Translations under genes and position numbers: made by a program
Shown: positions 49,037 through 61,600 of the stretch, piece by piece
Layout: each line of letters opens with the position of its first letter
Numbering within the stretch: position 1 is the stretch's first letter
Origin: Cynocephalus volans
Taxonomy: Eukaryota; Chordata; Mammalia; Dermoptera; Cynocephalidae
Assembly (NCBI RefSeq): GCF_027409185.1
Contig: NC_084463.1
Span: 67,131,852-67,195,851, forward strand
DNA: 64,000 nt
Reading direction: 5' to 3'
The notes under the pieces: generated by a model
Databases searched by the model: none
What the model was told of the DNA's origin: nothing
The model's input: only the letters and a program-made list of their open reading frames with translations

Positions 49037-49567
49037 AGGAGCATGCCAAAAACAGCACCCCCACGTGGGTGGCCCACCACAGCCACCACAATAACCATGG
49101 CTGCTGCAAAAGCGGCTAGATGGCACAGCCACCACGCAGATGGTCCACCAAACACTGGAGTGCATTCACATAAGAAGAGTCACCAGCAGAGACAAAGAAA
49201 AGAAGAGGGTGTCTCTTTCCACAAAACCCATTTCAGAGTGACAGAAGAAGCATCTGCTTGCTCTATGATAATATTGGGGGACCTGATCACATCTCTCAGC
49301 ATTGGACAGATCATCTAGGTAACAAGTTAACAGAGTAACCATTATTCTCTCAGAAGGAGAGAAGAAATCTAGGGCAATTCGAGGGGGGTGGGGAAGGGAA
49401 TGGGGAAGGGGAGAGGTTGGACAAGGGGCATAAAGAATAATTATGATTTGTAACAATATATATGCTAGCAATGATTTAATCAACATATCTCAATGTTCAA
49501 CCCCAAAAATGTATAATCGATTTTGATTCAATAAATAAAATAAATTAAAAAAAAATTTTTTTTAAAT
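48641..49567 (+). mobile_element. L1-derived composite: 80-bp VNTR, ORF2 endonuclease scrap, L1 3'UTR
   Basis: Exact 12-bp direct repeats 'aaaatttttaca' (48629-48640 and 49568-49579) bound the insertion. It opens directly with five tandem ~80-bp GC-rich units (starts near 48641, 48720, 48800, 48877 and 48958), then a GC-rich link. At 49268-49318 is a short piece resembling the L1 ORF2 endonuclease (a GDxNTxLSxLDRSS-like reading with errors). A polypurine 3'UTR follows (49380-49430), then AATAAATAAA and poly(A). The two large gaps relative to a full L1 make it non-autonomous, built on the same plan as SVA or LAVA (VNTR plus an L1-recognised tail). The VNTR is open in several frames on both strands, giving spurious ~158-aa ORFs. 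Confidence 0.85.
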
Positions 49568-49579
49568 AAAATTTTTACA

Positions 49580-51479
49580 ATGTATATGTACTTTTTAAAT
49601 AAAAATATTAATAACTTATAAACAATATTTGTAAAACTAAAGAACAGGTAAAACCTAGTTTCTGGCTATCCGGTAGCCACACGCTCTAATTGTCTTTTGT
49701 GTAGATTATAAACAAGCTTCAGTCCTTTCATTTAAGTTCTTTCTTCTACTTGTTTTCTGGAAAACACCCTGTTCACCTATTTTTCCTTCCTGTTCCCTCT
49801 GAGATGACTGGAGTCGCACTGGAGTGTACAGATGCCTTAGCCCAGGCCTGTCCTATGCCTGATTCTCTGTCCTTACTTCTATTAGGAGCCACACACTCAC
49901 GGTGACTCCCTACTCTTTGTTCCTGAACTGTAACAGGCATTTAATGGATTTTTGACAGGTTTATGTATCCAAAAAATTCGCTTACTCTTTAAAAAAAATT
50001 TTTTTGCTTCCTCTTTTCACCTGCAATAGTTTACCTTATGCCCCGTTCCTCACCTGTCCTTAAGTCCCATCAACAGCCATATTCTAAATTTCAGACTACC
50101 CTTGAAATGTTTCTGTGCCCTTTTTATCAATAATATTTTTCCCTCTAAATATGTGATTTAATTATTCTTTTACTTCTCACATGGTTTCTCAGATTCCGTC
50201 AAAACTCATTCCTGGGATCACCCTCACTCTGAAGTAGTAATGACCAAATACATTGAAGCAAAAGTGTCAGCCTTGGGGATCAGAAAGAAGCTGCTACCCC
50301 TGTGTGTGCCTCCCTGGGCTTGAGAGTCACAGAAAAGTAGCCATCTGGGGTCTGCTGTGGGGAGGTTTGTCCAGGGCTTCCTCCCAAGGCTTTGCCCTGC
50401 TCAGCTGAACAACCACCTCTGAATTTGTCTACTCCAGGCACACGGGGGTTGTCAGAGGGATCCTCACCGACAATTTCCCACCAAGGCTTAAGGGGGAGAG
50501 GGGTTCAACTTGCCAACTGAAACAAGTTTAGGGATTTAAGATAAGGTACAGCAGCAAATAGCAGAACATTTTTCTGGAAGTCTGTGCTTTTATGGACAAA
50601 ACCAAGTGAGAAGTTTTGCATGAGCAACATGCTTAGGCCTTAGTTTCCTCAAGGACAAAATGGTCTTTGGGAGGCCATCCACATTAAAATTATGTAATGC
50701 TTACGAGTTCTAGCTCTTCTGTGGTCTGTTTGGCTACATGGTAGTCTAGCATGCCCTCAACTATTCCAGGTGACCCCTGTACTTCACCCACACTTTATAA
50801 TGATCTTCTCTTAAGACAAAGGCCCAGGGAACAGAAATTTCTAAAGCTACATCTGGTGTTTTCTTCCTTAAAAGGAACCTCCTTCCGTCCATCCATTGGG
50901 ACTTCCCAACAAGTAGTGTCAGAGTCGGAGAAGAATGAAAAGGGCACCATGTGTGGGGGTGGGAATGGCAGCTGGCGGAGGGGGTTTGGAGCCTAGACAG
51001 AGGGGGAGGGTGTCCACTCAGGGGGATGGAGGCAGCGTGGGAGGTCAGAGGACCGATGAGAGGAGGAGATGTCCATGCTAGGGAGGAGGGAGCAGAGGTG
51101 ATAGGAGGTTGGTTACACATGAGGAAATTGATCAAATACATAAATATATTAAGGATAATGAAACCAGGTTGAACCCTATGATGTTGTGAATATCAGTGTG
51201 ACCGTATGGTTTTTGACAGATAGAAGATAAATAGGTAGACGATAGGTAGATAGATAGATATGTTTAGATACAGAAAGAAGTATGTATATTACTAGACAAA
51301 GACTTTAAATTTAAAAAAAAGAAAGAAATGAATATGCTGGGTGTGTGTGTGTGTGTGTATCCCTAGCTCTGGCCTAGGAGAAATGAGCACAGCCCAATAG
51401 CAATGAGCACATCTAGCACCCAGATCTTGTTTTAAAATACCATTCACCCCCAAAATAAATCAGGGTCTCTTGCAGAAGT
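49580..51479. other. Non-coding interval
   Basis: Contains the second copy of the diverged direct repeat (50700-50825), a (GATA)-like run near 51225-51262 and a (GT) run at 51341-51358. No exon, and no earlier ATM exon, is recognised. Confidence 0.5.
50700..50825 (+). repeat. Diverged direct repeat, copy 2
   Basis: Partner of 48400-48540; see the shared words there. Downstream of 50825 the similarity is lost. Confidence 0.6.
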
Positions 51480-52342
51480 GGCTGACTCCAAGGCTGCAGT
51501 AGGAGAAATACAGGGTGACCTGGAATATCTTGTTGATCCATAAATCAAGGAAATGCTTGAGGAATGATGAGGCCATGTCAAAAGGACACAGGAGCCAGCT
51601 TGAAGAGGCCCTCAGTGGCCAACTCTGAGACAATTTGAATATCAAAATAAATAACGATAGTAACAAATTATAACCCATTGAATGAAATAAATAAGAAACC
51701 ATGAATCCCTATTGACATAAATAAATTCAAAATGTGATGAGGAACAGGATATTTACATAGTTTCAATACCTCCTCACAAAATGCTTATTAACTAAACACC
51801 GATTAACTACAAATGATAGAAAAGTAACTTGACAGTGAAGGAGCCTGGCAGACACCACCTTACAGCAAGCGATCAAGTGAACACGGTAAATGGGACAAGT
51901 GAAAATCGTGCACTGGATGGTAGGATGCAATGAGAAAAACTCAGCTTCACTTCTGCAAGAATAAAATAACTGTGTTCTTCAAAAGTAGCAAAGGCATGAA
52001 AGTCAAGGAAAAACTGTGGAAGTGTTCCAGGTGGAAGGAAACAAGAGATATGAATTAAATGCAATACTTGATTCCAAACTGGGTCTTTTTACTCTAAAAG
52101 ACAATTGACAAAACTTAAATGGGTCTGAGGATGAGAGGGCAGAAATGTATCCAGCAGAAATGTATCGATGTCAGTTTCTCGCCTTTGGTAGGAGAATGTC
52201 CTTGTTTACAGGAAATAAACAAGGAAGTAATCAGCAGTGATGAGCATTAGGTTGGCAATTTACTCTCAAATGGTTAAGGAAAATGAGTTTTTTTCTGTAA
52301 TTGCAACTTGCTTCAAAATAAAATTTGTTTTAAAAAGAAAGA
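51480..52342 (+). mobile_element. Ancient L1M-like element, 3' part
   Basis: The right end reads 'tactctcaaatggttaagga' ... 'caacttgcttcaaaataaaa' and a former poly(A) tail at about 52325-52342. This is the plus-strand form of the family seen reversed at 3400-3935. The left part ('gaatatcttgttgatccata', 'gttccaggtggaaggaaaca') appears continuous but very old. It ends only about 165 bp before the first ATM exon. Confidence 0.55.
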
Positions 52343-52506
52343 AACTTGCATTAACTGAGATAAACTGGGAATGTCTCTGGTGCTCAAAATCTAAAGTGGC
52401 TAACACCATAGATTGCATTTTTCTGGATAACGGTGTAGTGATTCTGTTTATGAAGGAGTTACATGCATGTAGAACCCAAAGGCATTTTTACAATCTTTTC
52501 TTATAG

Positions 52507-52609
52507 ACTACGAACTTCCCCCCATGAAGCTATGTGGGGGAAAGCCCTAGTAACATATGACCTTGAGACAACAATCTCCTCATCAATTCGACAAGCAGGA
52601 ATAATTCAG
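52507..52609 (+). CDS. ATM: ATM exon (c.6096-6198 equivalent)
   Basis: 103 bp, acceptor TTCTTATAG and donor CAG|GTACAA. Begins with the third base of a split Arg codon and reads [20 protein letters not shown]... to ...RQAGIIQ. Where human has LRTYEHEAMW this copy has [10 protein letters not shown], two adjacent non-conservative changes. Confidence 0.93.
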
Positions 52610-55600
52610 GTACAATTTTTTTTCCTGCTGTGGTAAAGCCTCATTAGTGTAGTGCTGAGATTATTTCAGTGGAATACTTATACAGCTAGATAAACTCTAG
52701 AGATGAGACTGGAAGTTACCTGTTTTTCAGGCATTGGGCTAAAAACTCAGGAAGACAGAGGAAAGTCAGACAGATCATTGACCTAAAAGATAGTGTGGAT
52801 CTGTTGATCTTAATCTTGTCAGCTAAATGTGTCTTGAGTATATACAGTGTGCCAGATAATGTACTTACTGCTTCACGTGGAAAATCTCATGAAAACTATT
52901 TCTCATAGTTTGCATTGGAGTTGGTCCCAGAAGCTATCATTTCTAGTACTGACTAATGCTCATTAGCTTCCATCAAATATTAGAAACTTTTGAGCTCCGT
53001 CTGTGTGTCATACTAAACAATATTTTGGGATTTTAAGCAATATTGTGAGCTAAAATTTTTTAATGTTAATCTTTAAGTTTTAGTGGCTTCTGTTTTGCTA
53101 GTTTTCTGTTGATATCTTTGATTACTTTTTTTTTTTTTTTAATAACTCTTGTTTAGGCTTTGCAGAATTTGGGACTCTGCCATATTCTTTCTGTCTATTT
53201 AAAAGGATTAGATCATGAAAATAAAGAATGCTGTGCTGAACTACAGGAACTTTATTACCAAGCAGCATGGAGGAATATGCAGTGGGATCACTGCAGTTCT
53301 GTCAAGTAAGAAGAAATCTGAGTTTTGTTAACCCCTTCCCTAAACAGCAACTGTTTTTATATTGTTTTACGAATGTAACAGGAGCTGTGTTTTTTATGTT
53401 TTGTAGATGTGCAAGCTACAGATATGTCTAAATGCTTAAATAAGATAGCAGTAAGCAGTGAACACATCTCCACCCCCACCCCCAAATATTTTTGAAAATG
53501 GAAATATAAAAAGTATTTTCCTTTGATAATCTTCTATCTGTTGGACTGAGGAATTCAAAGAAAAGTTTAGGTATTCTTTCCACTCCCTGCTACAAACAGT
53601 CAGATAGCACTTTTATTGGCTGGATGGTACACAAAGGACTGCTTATCTTTATGACATTTTCTTTTATTAAAAAAATACAGGTAACTCAGTTACCCAAGAA
53701 GATAACATTTATAACCTGCATGTAAGATCACCATGTTTTCTGAATGAAAAGCCAAACATCTAATCTAATAAAGGATTTCATATATATGTGAAGTCTTTTG
53801 ATGATATAAACACTAAAAAATTAAATCATGTTTAATTGTACATTTAATTGTATTCATAGAAAAAATTTTTCATTACTAAAGTGCCTTTCAGATTTAAAAC
53901 TATACAATTGCTATGAAATTAGAGATAGGTGCTCTTATACAGTAAAATGTTTTAAAAATAAGCTGGTTCCTGCTTGCCTGTATAAATCAACATATACTGT
54001 TCTTCCCCTTGCCTGTTTTATTTCAGTCACACAGGCCTCTGTGTTTTTTGATGAGGTCAAGCTGTTCCTAGGCTTTAGATGTATATTCTGTTTTTTCTCC
54101 AGTTACCATGTAGATGGCTTCTTTTCACTGAGACTCTAGTTTAATAACATCATATCTTCAGAGAGACCTTTCTTGACTACCCTTTCTAAAGCAGCCACCC
54201 ATTCTGTTCTGTTACCCTATTTTAATTTTTCACATGTCCCTTGTCACTGTCTGATATTTTTCTTATTTTTTTGTTTATCTTCTGCAAATCAGAACGTAAA
54301 TTCTGTGAGAGTGGGGGCCTGATCTGACTTTGTCCATTAATGGATCCCCTTCATCAAGAACCTGGTACCTAGTGCCTTACACATAATAGGTGTTCATTGA
54401 ATAAATAAATGAAAATATAGCATATTTGGAACCAGGCAAAATATCTGAGAAAATTACTTTTTTCCTGCTTGAAGAACTTAAATTCTTTCTGACTCCTACC
54501 AAAATTTCTAGAAATGCATTTTTTTAAGTGGAGAAATCTTAATTTTAGTTTAAAAGTTTAGTCCCTTGGTGAACTTATTTATACATGTGCATCTTAGGAT
54601 TCTCTGTTTTTAAATGAATTTTTTTCTTTTATTTTTAAAATCTCACAGCAAAGAAATAGAAGGAACCAGTTACCACGAATCATTGTTTAATGCTCTGCAA
54701 TCTCTAAGAGACAAAGAATTCTCCACATTTTATGAAAGTCTCAAATATGCCAGGTATTACAAAAAGACAAAGTTATTGTATTGTATTTTTTTTAACTTTT
54801 ATTTTGTCGATCTACATTGTGGTTGATTATTGTTGCCCTTTACCAAAACCTCCCTCCCTCCTCCCTCTCCTCCCTCTGCCCCAACAATGTCCTTTCTGTT
54901 TGCTTGTCGTATGAACTTCAAGTAATTGTGGTTGTTATATCTTCTCCCCCCCCCGTTTTGTGTGTGTGTGTGTGTGTGAATTTATATATTAATTTTTAGC
55001 TCCCACCAATAAGTGAGAACATGTGGTATTTCTCTTTCTGTGCCTGACTCATTTCACTTAATATAATTCTCTCAAGGTCCATCCATGTTGTTGCAAATGG
55101 CAGTATTTCATTCGTCTTTATAGCTGAGCAGTATTCCATTGTGTAGATGTACCACATTTTCCGTATCCACTCATCCGATGATGGACATTTGGGCTGGTTC
55201 CAACTCTTGGCTATTGTAAAGAGTGCTGCAATGAACATTGGGGAACAGGTATACCTTCGACTTGATGATTTCCATAAAGTTACTGTATTTTATCATATAA
55301 TGTCATGGCTTCTTTTCAAAACTTGAGGAATAATTTCAACGTAAGGATTGCATTGATGAAGGGATAAAGATTGCCTATGGCCAGGCATTGACATCTCATG
55401 CTGTGCCCTCTCTTCAGAAAAAATTCTCTTCGGATCCCAAATCAGTTCTTTACCCTGAGCCCTCAAGAAAGTCTTGGCAATTCCCACTCCTCTGTTCACT
55501 TCCTGTATAACTATCCTGAGAATTTTAATCTTGTCTCCTCTAGTGGTTATATGGCATTTACCGCTCTTAGTGTTAGTGTTCTAATTTATAAAATGGTGCC

Positions 55601-58600
55601 TAATGATCAGTACTTAACAGGCTTGTTTTGAGACACAAATGAGAGTGATGCACGAGGAAGTACTTAACTATAACAGGCTAAACAAATGTAACATATTTTT
55701 GTTTAACAGTATTTAGTGACCTAATAAATCCTCTATTTATTACAGAAATAATATTTGCTACTATTTATGTGCTCATTATATGCTGGCCACTTTGTTAGAC
55801 TCTTTCCATATGTGTTCTCAAATCTTCGAAATAACTGTGGAGGTAAAAAATCTTAGGCTTAGAGAAGTTCAGTGATAGGCCCAAAGTTACACAGTCATAA
55901 GTGGCAGAACTGGGATTTAGATCTAGGTCTGTGTGATTCCAAGGCTTATTTTGTTTCCACTGATATTTTGTATTCACTGTTCTTGTGAATATTAGTATTA
56001 GATCAGTAAAAAAGTCTATGATGAGAACTCTTTAACAACAAATTTGAACTATTATCTCCCTGAAAACCTCTTTTTTGTTTTCAAAGTGCCTTTTCTTTTT
56101 GCCACTAGAGTAAAAGAAGTGGAAGAGTTGTGTAAGGGTAGCCTCGAGTCTGTGTATTCACTCTACCCCACACTTAGCAGATTGCAGGCCATCGGAGAGC
56201 TGGAGAACATTGGGGAGCTTTTCTCAAGGTAGGTGATTCATATGCCTTATTAATTCTAAAGTGCAACTTTTCTGTTACCAATAGTGACTTTAAAAAATAA
56301 AAACTATATAGAGACTAGTTGTGGGTGTGTTTCCTTCCCTTTATCAAGATATAAATTGATTAGCCTAGTGAACTGTGCTTTTCTTAAAATAAACATTTTC
56401 AAAAATATTCCTTGTAAAAATTCAGATTTTTAAAATTCACCTTAATTGTGCTTTCTTCTTTACAGCTTTTTCCCTGTTCTACCCCAGCTAAAATTGCTTC
56501 CTCATGTTTTTTCATAACATGTTTTACTCCATTCTGTTTTAGCACTACATTGCACTAGTGTCATTTTACGTGTACTCTGCCACACTAAACTAGAAGCTCC
56601 CTAGAAGTGGGGACCATTCTTTTATGCCCAGTGTTTTTTACTGGTGACCAATATTTGGTAAACATTCAGTGGACAGTGAATGTCAGTTAATTTGGAATAG
56701 GTGTTAGGGGAGATTGCCTCTTATAATGGTGAGAAGGAAGTGATCCAGGAATATTGGAAAATGAGATTAGTATGGTTATTTCAGATACTGTGAAGCTAAA
56801 TTCTAATCTTATCACCCTGATAAAGTCAAAAAGTCTTTAGGCCTCTGTTTCTTCATTTCTAAAATGAGGGATTTATATTTGATGGTCTCTTAACGCCCCT
56901 GTTAGCCCTGCCACTCCGAATCATTGTTTTTATTATAAGAAGAAAGAAAGAGGGTATAAATTACTAAGATCGCCATACCTTTATGCACAAATAAAGCTTG
57001 GAATATGTTTTGGAAATAGAAAAGAGAAGGAAATTTTAGAGCTTTTTAAAAAAATATTTATTTGTTTATTTGTTTATTTATTTATTTATTTATTTATTAT
57101 TTTTTAAATTTTATTTTGTCGATATACATTGTGGCTGATAATTGCTCCCCATCACCAAAACCTCCCTCCCTTCTCCCTCCCCCTCTCCCCCCCAACAATG
57201 TCCTTTCTGTTTGCTTGTCGTATCAACTTCAAGTAATTGTGTTTCAGAATTGCATAGCAGAAGACAAAGACATTAATGTGGCGTTTCTTAGGTAAAGAAT
57301 AAAGTAACAAAACCTCTTTCTTCTTTCATTAATAAGTACATTGGCAGTTCCTACTGCCAGAAATCCAGGAACTTTTCCACTGAAAGAAAGATTTCTTCAC
57401 TAAGAAAAGAACAGAGTACCTTAAGAAACCTCTAAAAAGTAGTACTGACTCTCTGGCAGGGAAATATGAAGAAGAGGCACAGAGGGAAAGTTTGATGAAC
57501 TGGTGAAGAAATGTTTATGCTCTAGGACTAGATTTTATTTATCTACTTCAAGCAACACATATCATAACAAACCAAAGGCACATGCAAAGATGAGAATTTA
57601 GCTATCTCTATTAAGTTGGATATTAAAGAGATTTGTGAGAATGCAAAGCAGTGTCATTCTCACTAAATTTTGTTTTGCTTTGGGAAGTATAGTTATTTTC
57701 CCTCAAAATTGATATTTTGATATATAGTAGATTTATTATTTTTTTAAAATAAAGTAATATGTTTTAGATTTTTTTCAGTTTTACTTTCTAATATGGTAAT
57801 TATCAATAGATAGAATCCAAAAAATGAAAGCTCTTTGGGGTCTTCAATAATTTGTAAGAGTGTAAAAGGGTTCCTGAGACTAAAAAGTTTGAGACCTGCT
57901 GCTATAGGATCATTTTGAGAGGAATTAAAGTTTTGGTTTCTATGAATTTGTGTTGCTCTTTCCTTCCCTATCAAGCAACTAAAAGAGCTTTCATTTCCTA
58001 CTCATCTCCTCCTCATCATCAGTCTCCCTGCTTCATTTTTTTATTTCTCTCAACATAGTAGTCCTGAAGGATTGGACAGTATTGCTTAATTTAATCATCT
58101 GGGAATCATACTATTCATATAAACTAATTTTACCATGTGAATTTTCTAATCTGTTAATAAATAATGTTGTAAATGAAACCTTTGCCAGGATGCCAGCTTT
58201 TCCTTTACTGGATTGTGATTTTTTTGACAGTAGCACTGAGTCATCCCCAGTAGGTAACTAATGAATGAGTTTACTTAATTTCCTTGCTGGCATATCCTCA
58301 TTTATCCCAAGGAGCATTGAAGCAGGACTAGACCTATAGACATTCTTTATGATAGGTCTGATGAATGTGTTCTCATTTCTTAAGAGTATTTATTTAGAAG
58401 TGCTGCTTTTTGTGATGTCAAAGTGTATTTTTAAGAAAATCTTTTAAAGTATTCATCATCTGTGGCCTCTCTGCTGACTTCTTAGAGGTCTGATCACATG
58501 GCATTTTGTAGTTTTATAAACTTTGGTCCATATTTAGGATTATTCACAAGTTCCCGTCCTATTGCTACAGAACTTTCTTGTATTATATATCTTAAGAACC

Positions 58601-61600
58601 TGCATGATTTATTTTTCATTCCTCTTGCTTATTTGCTTATGATCAAGAAGTTGGATGCCAGTTGTACAGAGGTTTATTTTTTTTATTGGCCGAATTAGTG
58701 TTTTACTGCATTAAAGCCTTAAAATTACTAATCCATGAACAAGATGTTGTAAAAAGGAGTCTTGAAAACTAGTATTTGTGAAAGAAGTTTAGAACTCTTT
58801 AATTTGGCTTTCAGATCAGTCACAGATGGACAACTCTCTGAAGTATATATGAAGTGGCGGAAACACTCCCAGCTTCTCAAGGATAGTGATTTTAATTTTC
58901 AGGAGCCTATCATGGCTCTACGCACAGTCATTTTGGAGATTCTGATGGAAAAGGAAATGGAGAATCCCCAAAGAGAATGTTTTAAGGACATTCTCACCAA
59001 GCACCTTGTAGAACTCTCTATATTTGCTCGAACTTTCAAGAATACCCAGGTAATAGGATTTAAAATTATGTCATCTCACCTCTTGACCTTTCTTTTTATT
59101 ACTCAGAAAACAGAAAGCATGAGTGAAAAGGAAATATCATTGAGAGATAGAAATTGCTATTAAAATATTACCTAACTTAATTGTTTAAGATTTCCCATTT
59201 TGGAATTAGACAGACTGGAGTTTAAGCCTTGGGCAAGGTACCTATCTTCTCTCAATCTCAACTTCCTGTTATAAAATGAGAAGGTACCTAACTTACTAGT
59301 AACAATTCAACAATTTTATGTACTGTGTACGTATATGTATAGAGACAGACAGACAGACATACAGATGTGGAATAGGAGAATGGAAGGCAGGCAGAGAGGT
59401 CCTTAAGACAGTCCCTGACAAATAGTGAAGTTCTCAGTGAATGGTAGTTGCTGCTTTCCTTATTATTGTTAATAGTAGTAGTAGCAATAGTAAACTATTT
59501 ATTTCTATGTCATTTTTATTTCAGCTCCCTGAAAGGGCAATATTTCAAATTAAACAGTATAATTCACCTAGTTGTGGAGTCTCTGAGTGGCAACTGGAGG
59601 AAGCACAAGTGTTCTGGGCAAAAAAGGAGCAGAGTCTTGCCCTGAATATTCTCAAGCAAATGATCAAGAAGTTGGATGCCAGTTGTACAGAGGTTTATTT
59701 TTTTTATTGGCTGAATTAGTGTTTTACTATATTAAAGCCTTAAAATTACTAATTCATGAACAAGATGTTGTAAAAAGGAGTCTTGAAAATTAGTATTTGT
59801 GAAAGAAGTTTAGAAACTATCTGTTTTTCTTATTTGTAACAATTCTCAGTCCATTATGTGGTAGGTTCATTTAATTTATCCCAATGTTAAACCTTATAAC
59901 TTTCTGTAGAATTCGAGAAAGGTATGTGGGAAATAAACATGAAATAGCTATTATAAATTTCAAATGGCAAGTAAAAAAAAATGAAAGAGAAAATGCATGA
60001 GAGAACAAAAGTAGAAAATAAAAAGCAAGTTAGTACAACTAGGTTGTCAATCTAAATGCTTTGAAGATATCACATCTAATATTTTATCTAACAATACCTG
60101 TTAGGTTATTGCAATCTTGTGTTGCTCCTTCAGCTATAGTCCCTAGCATCTACAAAGTAGAGGCATTTATAGGAATCATGAAGTGTTCAAGGCTGGGCTG
60201 CAGTGGTGTCCCACAGGCACATTTTTGCTTAGAGAAGAATATCAACTTACTGTACTTTTCTAGATGTTAGATGCTTGTATGATATCCTGTATTATTAAAG
60301 AAGTCATCATGATACCAAAGCACTGTGTGCCAGTATGATATGTTTAAATATTGCTTAGCAGTGTAGGCTGTGTGGAATTACCTACCCTCTTTGTACCTCA
60401 GTTTTCTAATCTGCAACTTGGGGGTAGTAATAATACTCATTTTATAGGATTCTTATGAGGATTAAATGTATTAATATACATAATGCCATTAGGACGTGCC
60501 TGGCATTTATAAGTACTCAATAAATGTGAGTTGCTCTGATAATAATAAACAGCAGGGAATGATTATTTTATACACTGTTTACTTGGAATTGTTAAAATAG
60601 TTGAATGGTGAAAGCAGATGAGGAAAAACCTTCTTAAACTGCTTTTTTCCCCTACAGGGAGGATGTTTTTGTATAGTGATAATAAATTACATTTTTAGAT
60701 TTTGCTTTTCTTATACAGAATGATCCCAGCCTAAAACTTATATACACAGAATGTCTGCGGGTTTGTGGCAACTGGTTAGCAGAAACTTGCTTAGAAAATG
60801 CAGCAGTCATCATGCAGACCTATCTAGAAAAGGTAAGATTTTGAAGCAACCCTTAAGTTAGTTATTTAGCATGAATATACTAGATCTTTTTATCAAGACC
60901 AAATGTATTTCAAAAGCAAATAAAAGTATGGTTTTATTTTTCCATATATTATTACTGCTGAATGGAACAATATATTTCCATATATTACTGCAGAATGAAA
61001 CAATGTTATAAAAGAAGGAACTTATTTTGAAAGTAAATACAAGTATGGCTTCCCTGCTCTCCCTACCTCCCGCCACCAGTTACTCTTTCAACAAGTTGTT
61101 TCTGATAATTTCTCCAATTATTTATCTACAAAAATAGCTGATTAAGGAATATGCGAGTCAACCCTTGCTATTCATTTGTAGCCCAACCACTCACGAGCAA
61201 GGGCTAGGACTTCAGTACTCTAGCCCACTTGGATCTTCCTATTTCTCCTCATTCTTTTAGTTTGGCTAATTTCGGAAATAGTTACCTCACTAAATAAGTG
61301 TAAGATGAAAAGCATGATGTTATTTTCTTTAAATTTCATAGAGCTCTTTATTTTTGCACAGTTCCTTACAAATATTAGCTATTTTGGTTATTTCCACACT
61401 GTCAAAGTTGTTTTGAAAAGTCAAGAAAATATACTTCACATAATGTAGTTTTTACGTATATATAAGTTAAACTGTAGTGTGTATATTACCTTGATCTGAG
61501 TGATTTTTAAGATGTATTTAGTAGTTGTAACTGTAATTTAAATGATTGTGTTTTCTTGAAGGCAGTGGAAGTTGCTGGACATTATGATGGAGAAAGCAAT

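Noticed and set aside
48643-49119. ~158-codon open frames on both strands
   Set aside because: They are produced by the GC-rich 80-bp tandem repeat, which is open in several frames. No conserved protein.
58762-58814. Open frame extending the ATM exon upstream
   Set aside because: The extension is intronic: it crosses the acceptor CTTTCAG at 58814 and consists of the duplicated segment and its polypyrimidine tract.
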